From Novosphingobium cyanobacteriorum (GTDB taxonomy: Bacteria > Pseudomonadota > Alphaproteobacteria > Sphingomonadales > Sphingomonadaceae): DNA of 54,661 bases. A model generated the notes under the pieces. That model ran no database searches and was not told the origin of the DNA. It saw only the letters and a program-made list of their open reading frames with translations. Of the stretch, positions 1 through 8,224 are shown one piece after another; position 1 is the stretch's first letter, and the number at the start of each line of letters is the position of its first letter. The DNA lies in the NCBI RefSeq assembly GCF_029436685.1, contig NZ_JAROCY010000024.1:1-54661 (forward strand), given 5' to 3'. Made by a program: the position numbers and the translations under genes.

Positions 1-122
1 GACGGCGCGCGACGGCATGCGCGGGCCCCTCCCATGGACTACCGGGATAACCGCCTGCCAGACCGATAGGGGGGTCAGTTTTACGCGCCGATCAGGGGGT
101 CAACTTTGAACGCCGATTGACA
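1..122. mobile_element. Terminus of an IS21-family-like insertion sequence (left copy)
   Basis: This stretch is the exact reverse complement of 54540-54661. The junction with host DNA is at 122/123, where the element ends in TGACA (TGTCA read from the element), fitting the 5'-TG...CA-3' ends of IS21 elements. Two imperfect ~24-bp direct repeats lie inside (68-92 and 94-117), sharing a G-rich run, TCA, a T-run and CGCCGAT. Such multiple terminal repeats are typical IS21 transposase-binding sites. No istA or istB coding is present because the window stops here. Assignment to IS21 is by pattern recognition only. Confidence 0.72.
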
Positions 123-974
123 GACATGAGCTTTCCGGGGCACGAGGGCTATTCCGAGGCGGAGTATCACACGGCACGCGGCATCGTCGTGGTGGCCTAT
201 GACCATCTCGGCGTGGGCGACAGCAGTCTTGAACTGAAGGACACGTTGACCATCGAGCAGGCCGCCGATGCCAATTCGGCCTTCGTGGACGAAATGGTTG
301 CACGGTTCTTGGCGGGAACTGCTGTGCCGCATCTGCCAGCGATAGTGGGCGCCTTCGTGGTCGGCGCGGGACAGTCGCTTGGTGGCGGGGTGACGATCGT
401 CATGCAGAGCCGGAACCGGACATTCCAGGCGATCATGGCTTTGGGCAAGAGCGCACTGCACACGGTTCTGCCACAACCGACCTTCGAATTGTTTGCCGTG
501 CAGCGGTCGATCTTCAACTTCACCCGGACTACCCCGTTGGATGAGCTTTCGGTTCAGCTGACGTCAGAACTGATCCCCGATTTCGTCTATCCGTTCCACT
601 GGCCCGAACAGCCACAGGATATCACCGATGCCGACATGGCAGGCGGCTATCCGATCCGCCACAACGCGCCGCGGTTCGGCAGCATGACAGTGCCGCGCTA
701 TGCCGTGGCGATGATGTCACCCGCCTTCATCACGCCCGATGCCGGGCGGGTGGAAGTGCCCGTGCTGATTGCCTGCGGCGAGCGCGACGTTTCCCCCGAT
801 ATCCGGCGAGAGCCCACTGCCTTCATCAATTCGAACGACATCAGCGTGTTTGTGGTGCCACGGATGGCTCACATGCACAATTTTGCCCCGACACGGCAAC
901 GCCTGTGGCAGCGCACTGCCGATTGGATGTTAATGCAGGCTGCCGCAGCGGCGGGAACAAGCCCCACCTCCTGA
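123..974 (+). pseudogene. Alpha/beta hydrolase, 5'-truncated by the IS
   Basis: The preserved part encodes an alpha/beta hydrolase core. It has strand beta3 followed by AYDHLGVGDSS, a nucleophile elbow GAGQSLGG (Ser in GxSxG), an acid region ACGERDVSPD and a late histidine in PRMAHMHNF, so the catalytic triad is intact. The N-terminal strands and the oxyanion HG motif are missing because the IS end abuts codon 1 of what remains. An in-frame ATG at 126 could allow translation, but the product would lack roughly 30 or more N-terminal residues. The substrate is unknown. The reading frame is otherwise undamaged, suggesting a recent insertion. Confidence 0.8.
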
Positions 975-1516
975 CTGGGTTCAGTCTTGGTGGGCCGCAG
1001 CGGGGCAGGCCATTCATGGCACAGTGATGGCCGAGTTCGCTTTTCAGCGTCTCCTGGGCCGGCCAGGCAACAATAGCTGGCAACATCGCGAGTTGCGGCT
1101 CAAGGCTTAGACTTAGGGTGACGAAGCCGATTCCGTGCGCGCAGGAGTGGCGCATGGAGATGGGTGACCTTTGGGCGGGTGGAACCGGAAGTATGCCCGG
1201 GCGCCGTTCCTGCTGGCTGGCTTCTTGCGACCGGACATATTGACGAGGATACCGATCCAGTCGGGCGCGGCCTATGGGCGGAACTGGTCTTCGACCCATG
1301 GCGAGGATGCGGCGGGACTTATCGGCCAGTCGAATCCGACTGGGGCATCGATCCGGTTGCAGCGCATGACGTCAATGAGTGTGATCGTTAATCCATGCCA
1401 TTGAACGCCTTAGTGTTTAGGCGCTGTTGCGTGAGCGCCCAACCTTGTTGCTGTGGCAGGTTGTTCCCGTCGGTGTCTCGTCCATGACGTCCGGACGCGG
1501 GGGATCCCGTTTGGTG
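975..1516. other. Intergenic stretch without a recognised gene
   Basis: About 540 bases separate the hydrolase fragment from the lipoyl gene. Short open frames exist on both strands, for example 1171-1404 plus, but none has a convincing motif or ribosome binding site. A small hairpin lies at 1420-1439 (arms GGCGCT/AGCGCC), 77 bases beyond the lipoyl stop on the minus strand, without a strong T-tract. A degraded mobile-element remnant is possible but not demonstrable. Confidence 0.4.
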
Positions 1517-1747
1517 TCACTCGATGACGCCGAGGACGGTTCCGACTTCGTAGACCTCGCCGATCTGGGCAATGATCCTGAGCGTGCCGGTGGCCGGGCT
1601 GTCGACTTCGTTGGTCGACTTGTCGCTTTCCAACGCGAACAAGGGCTGGCCTTCGACGGCCTGTCCACCATCGGCGACGAGCCATTCGGCCAGCGTGCCT
1701 TCGTTCATCGAGAAGCCGATCTTGGGCAGGAGAACTTCGGTTGCCAT
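1517..1747 (-). CDS. Free-standing lipoyl-domain carrier protein (76 aa)
   Basis: The whole protein is one lipoyl/biotinyl domain. It begins MATEVLLPKIGFSMNEG, has the attachment lysine at K43 in ESDKSTNEV, and ends a few residues after the second half-barrel. E2 acyltransferases are usually 370-550 residues, with a peripheral-subunit-binding domain and a catalytic core; neither is here or anywhere in the window. The gene is the last of the E1 alpha/E1 beta/lipoyl set, 13 bases after the E1 beta stop. It presumably carries the acyl or aldehyde unit made by that E1 pair to another enzyme. DKS fits lipoylation better than biotinylation, whose usual motif is MKM. Confidence 0.85.
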   Translation of the reverse strand: MATEVLLPKIGFSMNEGTLAEWLVADGGQAVEGQPLFALESDKSTNEVDSPATGTLRIIAQIGEVYEVGTVLGVIE

Positions 1748-1760
1748 GTATGGGAACTTT

Positions 1761-2762
1761 CTACTTGGTGAGGGCGATTGCGGCTGCGGCAATACGCTTC
1801 GCATTGGGCGCGAAGGCATCTTCGAGCGGCTTCGAGAAGGGCACCGGCGCATAGGGCGCGCCCAGCCGGGCGACAGGCGCCTTGAGCTTGCCGAAGAACT
1901 CCGTCTGCAGGACTGCGGCGATTTCCGCACCAACGCCGAATTGGGTGACGGCTTCGTGCGTGATCAGGCACCGCCCGGTCTTGGCGACCGAGGCGAACAC
2001 CGTTTCCTTGTCCCACGGCGAGATCGTGCGCAGGTCGATGATTTCAGCCGACACCCCGGCGGCTTCCATTTCCGCAACGGCGGAGACGGCTTCATTGAGG
2101 GTGCGCGAATAGCTCACGATGGTGACATCGGTGCCTTCCTTGGCCACACGGGCCTTGCCCAGCGGTACCGTATGGCCCGTCTCGGGCGCTTCGCCGGGGG
2201 TCCAGTAGGCGGGCAGGTTCTCGATATAGAGCACCGGATCGGGATCGTTGATGGCTGCACGCATCAGACCGTAGGCATCGGCCGGGTTCGACGGGGCAAC
2301 GACCTTCATGCCCGCGGTGTGGGCGAACCATGCCTCCAGATAATCGCAGTGCTGGCCGCCAGAGCTGAACCCGGTGCCGGTCATGGTGCGGATCACGATG
2401 GGCACGTGGGTCTGCCCGCCGGACATGAAGCGCAGCTTGGCCGCGTGGTTCACGATCATGTCCATGGCCACGGTGGTGAAGTTCATCAGCATGATTTCGG
2501 CGACGGGCTTGTAGCCGACCAGGCTTGCCCCAATCGCTGCGCCGATGATCGCCTGCTCGGCAATCGGGGTCGAGCGGACGCGCGCTTCACCAAAGCGGCT
2601 CGACAATCCCTTGGTGATGCCCACAACGCCGCCCTCTTCGGGATCGGCCACATCTTCGCCTAGGACAAGGACCGTGTCGTCAGCAGCCATGGCATCGGCG
2701 ATCGCTGTGTTGATCGCCTGGAGGATGGTCACCGGCTTGACCTTGGTTGCAGTGTCGCTCAT
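1761..2762 (-). CDS. 2-oxoacid dehydrogenase E1 component, beta subunit
   Basis: A 333-residue protein of the transketolase-like E1 beta family (pyruvate, branched-chain 2-oxoacid and acetoin dehydrogenases). It shows GEDVADPEEGGVVG near the N terminus, the cofactor/alpha-contact region RSTPIAEQAIIGAAIG, and HCDYLEAWFAH where relatives have HSQSLEAWFAH. It should pair with the upstream E1 alpha to form an alpha2beta2 thiamine-diphosphate decarboxylase. Its ATG overlaps the E1 alpha TGA in an ATGA, indicating translational coupling. The 2-oxoacid substrate is not determinable. No E2 core or E3 (dihydrolipoyl dehydrogenase) is nearby. Confidence 0.9.
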   Translation of the reverse strand: MSDTATKVKPVTILQAINTAIADAMAADDTVLVLGEDVADPEEGGVVGITKGLSSRFGEARVRSTPIAEQAIIGAAIGASLVGYKPVAEIMLMNFTTVAMDMIVNHAAKLRFMSGGQTHVPIVIRTMTGTGFSSGGQHCDYLEAWFAHTAGMKVVAPSNPADAYGLMRAAINDPDPVLYIENLPAYWTPGEAPETGHTVPLGKARVAKEGTDVTIVSYSRTLNEAVSAVAEMEAAGVSAEIIDLRTISPWDKETVFASVAKTGRCLITHEAVTQFGVGAEIAAVLQTEFFGKLKAPVARLGAPYAPVPFSKPLEDAFAPNAKRIAAAAIALTK

Positions 2763-3745
2763 GCGGCCGCTCCTTCAGCGTAGACGTCGGTGGTAAGCTC
2801 GGACAGATCGGGGAAGGGGGAAGCAAGGGCAAAGTCCACCGCCGTATCGATCTGCTGCTCGATCCCGGCTTCGATTGCCGCCAGTTCCTCCTCGGTCGCG
2901 ATGCCTTCGGCGATCAGGCGGGCGCGGAAGATCGGCACGGGATCGGCCTCTATCGCTGCCTTCTTCTGGGCCTTGTCCATATAGGCGTCGGCGTCGCCAA
3001 ACACGTGGCCGTGGAAGCGGAAGGTCATCGCCTCGATCAGGGTGGGGCCTTCGCCAGCGCGGGCGCGCTCCACCGCTTCGCGGGCGGCGGCAAACATCTC
3101 GATCGGGTCGTTCCCGTTCACCCGCACGCCCGGCATGTTGTAGGCTGCGGCACGATCAGCGATGCGCTTGGCCGAAGTCGCCTTCTCATACGTCGTGTGT
3201 TCGCCGTAAAGATTGTTCTGGCACAGGAAGATGACCGGCAGCTTCCACACCGAGGCGAGGTTGAGGCTTTCGTGGAAGGCGCCGATGTTCGATGCCCCGT
3301 CACCGAAGGTGGCCACCGTTACACGGCCATTGCCCGAAAGCTGCGAGCCCCAGGCAATGCCGTTGGCAATCGGCATGGATGAACCGACGATGCCGGTGGT
3401 GACCATGATCCCCTTCTTGGGATAAGTCAGGTGCATCGGTCCACCCTTGCCCTTGCAGGTCCCATCTACCCGCCCGGCAATCTCGGCCCAAAGATCGTTC
3501 AGCGGCATGCCCTTGGCCAGCATGTCGTGGATGCCGCGATAGATCGTCACCCAGTAATCATCGTCAGTCAGCGCCGTGGCCATGGCCGAGGGGATGATCT
3601 CCTGCCCGCGATAGCTGTAATAGGGCATCACAAGCCGCCCGGACATGATCACCTTGCGGCTGCGCTCGTCGTTAGCCTTCAGCAGTGCTACACGCTTGTA
3701 AATCTCCAACTGCGTCGCGCCATCAGGGGCGTAGTTGCTCGTCAT
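2759..3745 (-). CDS. 2-oxoacid dehydrogenase E1 component, alpha subunit
   Basis: A 328-residue thiamine-diphosphate-dependent E1 alpha. The TPP/Mg motif runs from GDG at residues 148-150 to NN at 177-178, with the family pattern FGDGASNIGAFHESLNLA between. YRGQE and KGKGGPMHL near the N terminus match acetoin/pyruvate dehydrogenase E1 alpha. The ATG at 3745 is chosen because AGGGAG lies upstream; a longer open frame has no such site. It forms a transcription unit with E1 beta and the lipoyl carrier. A 168-base gap with two palindromes separates it from the thiolase gene, so it may have its own promoter or attenuator. Confidence 0.92.
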   Translation of the reverse strand: MTSNYAPDGATQLEIYKRVALLKANDERSRKVIMSGRLVMPYYSYRGQEIIPSAMATALTDDDYWVTIYRGIHDMLAKGMPLNDLWAEIAGRVDGTCKGKGGPMHLTYPKKGIMVTTGIVGSSMPIANGIAWGSQLSGNGRVTVATFGDGASNIGAFHESLNLASVWKLPVIFLCQNNLYGEHTTYEKATSAKRIADRAAAYNMPGVRVNGNDPIEMFAAAREAVERARAGEGPTLIEAMTFRFHGHVFGDADAYMDKAQKKAAIEADPVPIFRARLIAEGIATEEELAAIEAGIEQQIDTAVDFALASPFPDLSELTTDVYAEGAAA

Positions 3746-3801
3746 GCGTTTAGACTCCCTGTGACCTACCGCGCGCCCATCGGGTGCGCCTGCGCTTATC
3801 A

Positions 3802-3870
3802 GGCATCGACCGAGCGATGCCAAGCGACCGTTCCTCTGTCGAGTGGGTCACGACAGCCATCGTATGGCTG
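3802..3870. promoter_or_regulatory. Two perfect palindromes upstream of the E1 genes
   Basis: In the gap between the thiolase stop and the E1 alpha start there are two perfect inverted repeats. One is at 3802-3821 (7-bp arms GGCATCG/CGATGCC, 6-base loop). The other is at 3854-3870 (7-bp arms CAGCCAT/ATGGCTG, 3-base spacer). Neither is followed by a T-tract on the minus strand. They could be an operator pair, a processing hairpin or an attenuator controlling E1 relative to the upstream thiolase. Confidence 0.5.
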
Positions 3871-3913
3871 ATAATTGCCAAATCACCGTCCCGTCAGGCG
3901 CTGGCGAGCAGGA

Positions 3914-5092
3914 TCACACAATCTCGAATAGACCGGCAGCGCCCATTCCACCTGCAACGCACATGGTGACCACTGCGTACTTTTCGCCCCGGCGCTTGCC
4001 TTCGATCAACGCATGGCCTGTCATGCGCGATCCGGACATACCGAATGGATGACCGATGGCAATCGCGCCGCCATCGACATTGAGGCGGGCAGGGTCGATG
4101 CCCAATTGATCGCGGCAATAGACAACCTGGACGGCAAAGGCTTCGTTCAGCTCCCAGATGCCGATGTCGTCATTCGACAGGCCAGCGCGCTTGAGCAGCT
4201 TCGGGACGGCATAGACCGGGCCAATGCCCATTTCATCGGGTTGGCAGGCGGCGACGGCAAAGCCACGGAAAATGCCCAGGGGCTGGAGCCCGCGCCGAGC
4301 AGCTTCGCTATCGCTCATCACCACGCAGGCGCTTGCTCCGTCGGAAAGCTGGCTGGCATTGCCTGCCGTGATGCAGCCGTTTTCGACCACAGTGCGGAGG
4401 GACGAGAGGCTTTCGAGTGTTGTTTCGGGACGATTACCTTCATCCTGCGACAAGGTCACTTGTTCTTCACCGGTGATGGTGCCGCTCTTGTCCTTCACCA
4501 GCTTGGTTACGGTGATCGGGACGATCTCGGCAGCGAACCGCCCGGCTTGCTGCGCGGCAGCGATGCGCTGCTGGCTGAGCAAGGAGTATTCGTCCTGAAC
4601 ATCGCGACGAATGCCATAGCGGCTGGCCACGGTCTCGGCCGTCATGATCATGCTGTCATAAATGCCCCGCACGTTCTCCTTCAGCCATGGATTTTCGAGC
4701 CGGTCCGTGCGCGTGTTGGGAAGGGCAAGGGAGCAGCTGTCCAGTCCCCCAGCGACATAGATGTCTCCCTCGCCAGCCATGATACGCTGTGCGGCAAGGG
4801 CGATCGTGTTGAGGCCCGAGGCACACTTGCGATCAAGTGAGAAGCCCGGGACCGTTATCGGCAGCCCGGCGCGCAATGCAGCCATTCGGGCGACATTACC
4901 CCCTTGCGGTCCTTCGAGCCTTGCAGCGCCGATCAGGACATCCTCGATCTCCGGTCCTTCGAGCCCTGCGCGTTTCACTGCCTCTCGAATGACGAGCGCG
5001 CCAAGGTCTGCACCATCAAGATTGTTGAGCGCGCCTCGACCCGCCTTGCCTATTGCGGTACGGGCGGTGGAGACGATGACTGCTTGTGCCAT
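3914..5092 (-). CDS. Acetyl-CoA C-acyltransferase (thiolase)
   Basis: A 392-residue thiolase that cleaves 3-oxoacyl-CoA with CoA. The nucleophilic cysteine is C90 in SLDRKCASGLNT. Later motifs are WELNEAFA, GHPFGMSGSR (catalytic His) and MCVAGGMGAAG (second Cys). GHPFGMSG and CVAGGMG differ from the common GHPLGASG and CxGGGxG forms, suggesting a specialised substrate pocket as in thiolases for branched or ring-derived substrates. The start at 5092 gives the usual MAQAVIVSTARTAIGK opening; a longer frame extends into non-homologous sequence. It follows two acyl-CoA dehydrogenase genes in the same orientation. Confidence 0.93.
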   Translation of the reverse strand: MAQAVIVSTARTAIGKAGRGALNNLDGADLGALVIREAVKRAGLEGPEIEDVLIGAARLEGPQGGNVARMAALRAGLPITVPGFSLDRKCASGLNTIALAAQRIMAGEGDIYVAGGLDSCSLALPNTRTDRLENPWLKENVRGIYDSMIMTAETVASRYGIRRDVQDEYSLLSQQRIAAAQQAGRFAAEIVPITVTKLVKDKSGTITGEEQVTLSQDEGNRPETTLESLSSLRTVVENGCITAGNASQLSDGASACVVMSDSEAARRGLQPLGIFRGFAVAACQPDEMGIGPVYAVPKLLKRAGLSNDDIGIWELNEAFAVQVVYCRDQLGIDPARLNVDGGAIAIGHPFGMSGSRMTGHALIEGKRRGEKYAVVTMCVAGGMGAAGLFEIV

Positions 5093-5139
5093 GAGATGTC
5101 CTGTTAGTACGGGCTTCACCCGGTCGGTCGGTATCTGGT

Positions 5140-6114
5140 TCAATCGGTAAGCGCGGTCAGGTCCGCCCAAAAGCGGTCAGCGCCTGCAGCCGCGACCAGT
5201 CCGCCAAGAATCGCAGCCCAGTGGCTGTCACCACCAAACTCCGACCGAGCCGACCATAGCCGTCGAGTGATCGGATGCAGTGCGTACTCCTGGGTAAAGC
5301 CGATCGCCCCGTGAGCCTGATGTGCCGCCGAAGTGCCCACGCCGACAGCGCGGTTGGCTCGAAGTTTTGCGGCCGCAACCTCGTAGCTCGCCGCCCCACG
5401 ATCCAGTGCCTGAGCAAGGCCCATCGCGGCGCAATTGGCTGCAGCCGACTCGCAGGCAAAGGTGGCAAGTGACTGCTGCACCGCCTGGAACTTGGCCAGG
5501 GGGCGTCCGAACTGATTGCGGTCGTTCACATAGCCGACCGACAAGCCGAGCGCTGCGTCCAGCCCGCCGGCAATCTGCGCAACCCGGGCGAAGGCGCCGA
5601 GTGCGAAGACATCGTCGGCAACGCGCACGGCGGGCGCAGCGTCGAACTGCCAGACGTCGCGACTTTCCCCGGCCGGGTTGGTGGCCGCCGTGCGCTTTGC
5701 GTTGGCGGTATCCAACAGGATCGTACCCCCGGTATTGTCGGGTGCAGCGATAAAACCGGCACCTTCGCTGGCGACCGCCCCGTGCACCGTGCCGGTAAAA
5801 GTTGTGCCGTCGATAGTGCCCTCAGCCCGCGATGCGATGGTGCCCCGTCCGGAAAGGCATGTGCCGGCTGCCAGCCGCGCGGAGATCACTGCTTCGGGCA
5901 CTGGCAGGGCGAGGGCGTGATAGCCCGCCAACCGGAACACAATCAAAGCGTCCTGCCACGTTCCGCCAAATCCGCCGTCAGCTTCCGGCAGAAGCAGCGT
6001 GGAAAGGCCCAACTCCTCTATCTGCTGCCAGTCTGCTGCGACGGTCGCCTTTGGCCCAAGGCCTGCGAAGAGGCTGTTGACCATGTCGGCAACCATGTTC
6101 TGTTGGTCGTTCAT
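5140..6114 (-). CDS. Acyl-CoA dehydrogenase, short subunit
   Basis: A 324-residue member of the acyl-CoA dehydrogenase fold, shorter than the usual ~380. It has the N-terminal helical domain (ELGLSTLLLPEADGGFGG), a reduced central beta domain, and a C-terminal domain with NDRNQFGRPLAKFQAVQ and AHQAHGAIGFTQEY. The start lies 4 bases after the stop of the larger dehydrogenase. Adjacent unequal acyl-CoA dehydrogenase genes are the hallmark of heterotetrameric alpha2beta2 enzymes, known from steroid side-chain catabolism in actinobacteria, where one subunit contributes most of the FAD site. That is the likely arrangement here, inferred from layout and length. Confidence 0.88.
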   Translation of the reverse strand: MNDQQNMVADMVNSLFAGLGPKATVAADWQQIEELGLSTLLLPEADGGFGGTWQDALIVFRLAGYHALALPVPEAVISARLAAGTCLSGRGTIASRAEGTIDGTTFTGTVHGAVASEGAGFIAAPDNTGGTILLDTANAKRTAATNPAGESRDVWQFDAAPAVRVADDVFALGAFARVAQIAGGLDAALGLSVGYVNDRNQFGRPLAKFQAVQQSLATFACESAAANCAAMGLAQALDRGAASYEVAAAKLRANRAVGVGTSAAHQAHGAIGFTQEYALHPITRRLWSARSEFGGDSHWAAILGGLVAAAGADRFWADLTALTD

Positions 6115-6118
6115 CGGA

Positions 6119-7258
6119 TCACCTCAGTCCCAGACTGCGGGCGATGATGCCCTTCAGGATTTCGCGCGTCCCGCCGCGCAGCGAAAAGGATGGCGACACC
6201 TGGAGCAGGTGCCCCAGCATGATCGGCAGGGCGGTGTCGCTCGACAGGTCGGTTTCCACCGCTGCCTGGATCAGGGCGGGCATGGCCTGTTCGAAGCTGT
6301 TGCCGAGATCCTTGACGATCGTGGCTTCCAGCGCCGGATCAACCCCTTGGGCGATTTGCGCTGCGACCGAGGCAGACATCAGTCGCAGGGTCCATGTCTC
6401 GGACACCAGCCGGCCGATCAGCGCACGGACCGAATCGCTGGGGTTTGGCCCAACGGCGCGGATCAGCTCGGTCAGCAGGGTGAGGCACGAAAGGTACCGT
6501 TCGGGCCCGGAGCGCTCAAGCGACAGCTCTGCCGTTGCCTGCTTCCAACCCTCCCCCTCGACCCCCAGCAGCGCGGTTGCGGGAAGGCGCACCCCATCGA
6601 AGAACACCTCGTTGAAATCGTGCCCGCCGGTGAGGTCATAGATCGGCCGGACAGTGAGACCGGGCGTGTCCATCGGGATGATGAACTGGCTCAGTCCGGC
6701 ATTGCGCTCCGATCCTTCCTCGGAGCGGACCAGCGCGATCATCACGTGGGCATTGTGGGCATTGGTGGTCCAAACCTTCTGCCCGTCGATCACCCATTCG
6801 CCGCCGTCCCGCCGCGCCGTGGTTCGCACGGCGGCAAGATCCGATCCGGCATTCGGTTCGGACAGACCGATACACGCGTAGATTTCGCCGCGCGCCATGC
6901 CGGGCACCCAGCGGCGGCATTCATCCTTGTGGCCATAGCGCATGAGGAGTGTGCCGGTCTGCCGCTCGGCAATCCAGTGCGCTCCCACGGGCGCGCCGGC
7001 AGCGAGCAGTTCCTCTAGCACGATATAGCGTTCCAGCGGGCTGCGTTCGTGGCCGCCATACTCTTTGGGCCAGGTCATGCCCAGGAGACCCGCCTCGCCC
7101 AGAACACGGCTGAACGCCGGGTCCGCAACGGCCCAGCAATTGGTCCGGTCAGCCGGGTTCGCCGGATGGACATGCCGGGCAACAAGATCCCTTACCTTAC
7201 GGCGCAGTTCGGCGGACTGGTCCGGCCACGACAGGGGTTCAATCGCAAAAGTCTGCAC
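6119..7258 (-). CDS. Acyl-CoA dehydrogenase, large subunit
   Basis: A 379-residue FAD-dependent acyl-CoA dehydrogenase that introduces a 2,3 double bond into an acyl-CoA. Visible family signatures are GLLGMTWPKEYGG, the FAD/substrate motif CIGLSEPNAGSDLAAVRT, WTTNAHNAHVMIALVR, SLERSGPERYLS in the region of the catalytic base, and the C-terminal RGGTREILKGIIARSLGL. It is first in the minus-strand unit with the short dehydrogenase, thiolase and E1 genes, and is divergent from the crotonase at 7444. It probably forms a complex with the short subunit. Confidence 0.92.
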   Translation of the reverse strand: MQTFAIEPLSWPDQSAELRRKVRDLVARHVHPANPADRTNCWAVADPAFSRVLGEAGLLGMTWPKEYGGHERSPLERYIVLEELLAAGAPVGAHWIAERQTGTLLMRYGHKDECRRWVPGMARGEIYACIGLSEPNAGSDLAAVRTTARRDGGEWVIDGQKVWTTNAHNAHVMIALVRSEEGSERNAGLSQFIIPMDTPGLTVRPIYDLTGGHDFNEVFFDGVRLPATALLGVEGEGWKQATAELSLERSGPERYLSCLTLLTELIRAVGPNPSDSVRALIGRLVSETWTLRLMSASVAAQIAQGVDPALEATIVKDLGNSFEQAMPALIQAAVETDLSSDTALPIMLGHLLQVSPSFSLRGGTREILKGIIARSLGLR

Positions 7259-7443
7259 TGCAGTTCCCGCTCAAGTTTCGAAGCATCTAGTGGGGATGGG
7301 GGCCCGGGCCGCCAACTCCCCTTTGCCCATTATCGCAGCGGCGATATGCGGGGCTTCCGGGCTGGCCGAAGGTGCAGCCCCTGCTAGTCAGCCGCCATGA
7401 ATGGGCCAGAAGGTCCAATCAGGACAATCAGGAGTATGCAGCG
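7259..7443. promoter_or_regulatory. Divergent promoter region between two catabolic units
   Basis: These 185 bases separate the start of the minus acyl-CoA dehydrogenase unit from the start of the plus crotonase unit, so both promoters should lie here. No convincing -35/-10 pair or long palindrome was recognised by eye. GGAG at 7431-7434 is the crotonase ribosome binding site. Confidence 0.4.
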
Positions 7444-8214
7444 ATGTCGATCGACGTCACCCGCGATGGCGGTGTCGCCACCGTCACCATCAACCGGCCC
7501 GAGCGCAAGAACGCCATCACGATGGCCATGCGCAACCAGTTCCAGACCGTGTTCCAGGAACTGCAGGACGATGACGATGTCCGCGCGATTATCCTGACGG
7601 GGGCAGGCGGAGACTTTGCGGCCGGGGCTGACGTTGGCGAGATGGGCACGGGCGGCGTTCGCGGCAACGTGATCAAGTACCGCACCCTGCACCGGATGAC
7701 CCGCAGCGTCGTCCATACCAACAAGCCGGTGATTGCGGCGGTCGAGGGTGTGTGTATCGGCGTGGCTTTCGCTTTGGCGTTGGGGTGCGATTTCATCATC
7801 TGTGCCGACAATGCCCGCTTCCAGTTCGCCTTCCGTCACATCGGGCTCGCCATGGACGGGGGCGCGGGTTGGCTGCTTGAACGGCACGTTGGCATCATGC
7901 GCGCCAAAGAAATTGCGTTCAGCGGCCGCTTCGTCAGTGGCGAGGAGGCCGTCAGGCTCGGCTTTGCGCTGGAGGCCTTGCCGCAGGCAGAGGTCCAGGC
8001 CCGCGCCCGCGCATTGGCTGACAGCTTCGCAACCGCACCGACTATCGCCCTTGCCCACATCAAGCGCCAGTTCGACAGCGCGCCCACGCAGTCCTATGAT
8101 GAGGCCCTGGAATATGAGGCGGCGGTCCAGGCCCTGATGACCTGGACTGAGGATTTCCGCGAAGGGACCAACGCCTTCAAGGAAAAGCGAAAGCCGGTCT
8201 ATCGAGGGGCATGA
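7444..8214 (+). CDS. Enoyl-CoA hydratase/isomerase family protein
   Basis: A 256-residue crotonase. It opens with VTINRPERKNAIT, then the oxyanion segments GGDFAAGADVGEM and VEGVCIGVAFALALGCDFI. The later segment GLAMDGGAGWLLERHVG has Asp rather than the second catalytic Glu of true hydratases, as in several isomerase-type members, so the exact reaction (hydration or double-bond isomerisation) is open. The ATG at 7444 has AGGAG upstream. It is the first gene of a five-gene plus-strand unit. Confidence 0.9.
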   Translation: MSIDVTRDGGVATVTINRPERKNAITMAMRNQFQTVFQELQDDDDVRAIILTGAGGDFAAGADVGEMGTGGVRGNVIKYRTLHRMTRSVVHTNKPVIAAVEGVCIGVAFALALGCDFIICADNARFQFAFRHIGLAMDGGAGWLLERHVGIMRAKEIAFSGRFVSGEEAVRLGFALEALPQAEVQARARALADSFATAPTIALAHIKRQFDSAPTQSYDEALEYEAAVQALMTWTEDFREGTNAFKEKRKPVYRGA

Positions 8215-8224
8215 GGAACGCAAG

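Noticed and set aside
1164..1404. Short plus-strand frames that faintly recall the C terminus of a recombinase
   Set aside because: The resemblance is a few hydrophobic residues only and two frames overlap; not enough to call a gene or relic.
5999..7018. A 339-codon plus-strand frame opposite the acyl-CoA dehydrogenase
   Set aside because: No domain or ribosome binding site; the minus-strand dehydrogenase explains the region.
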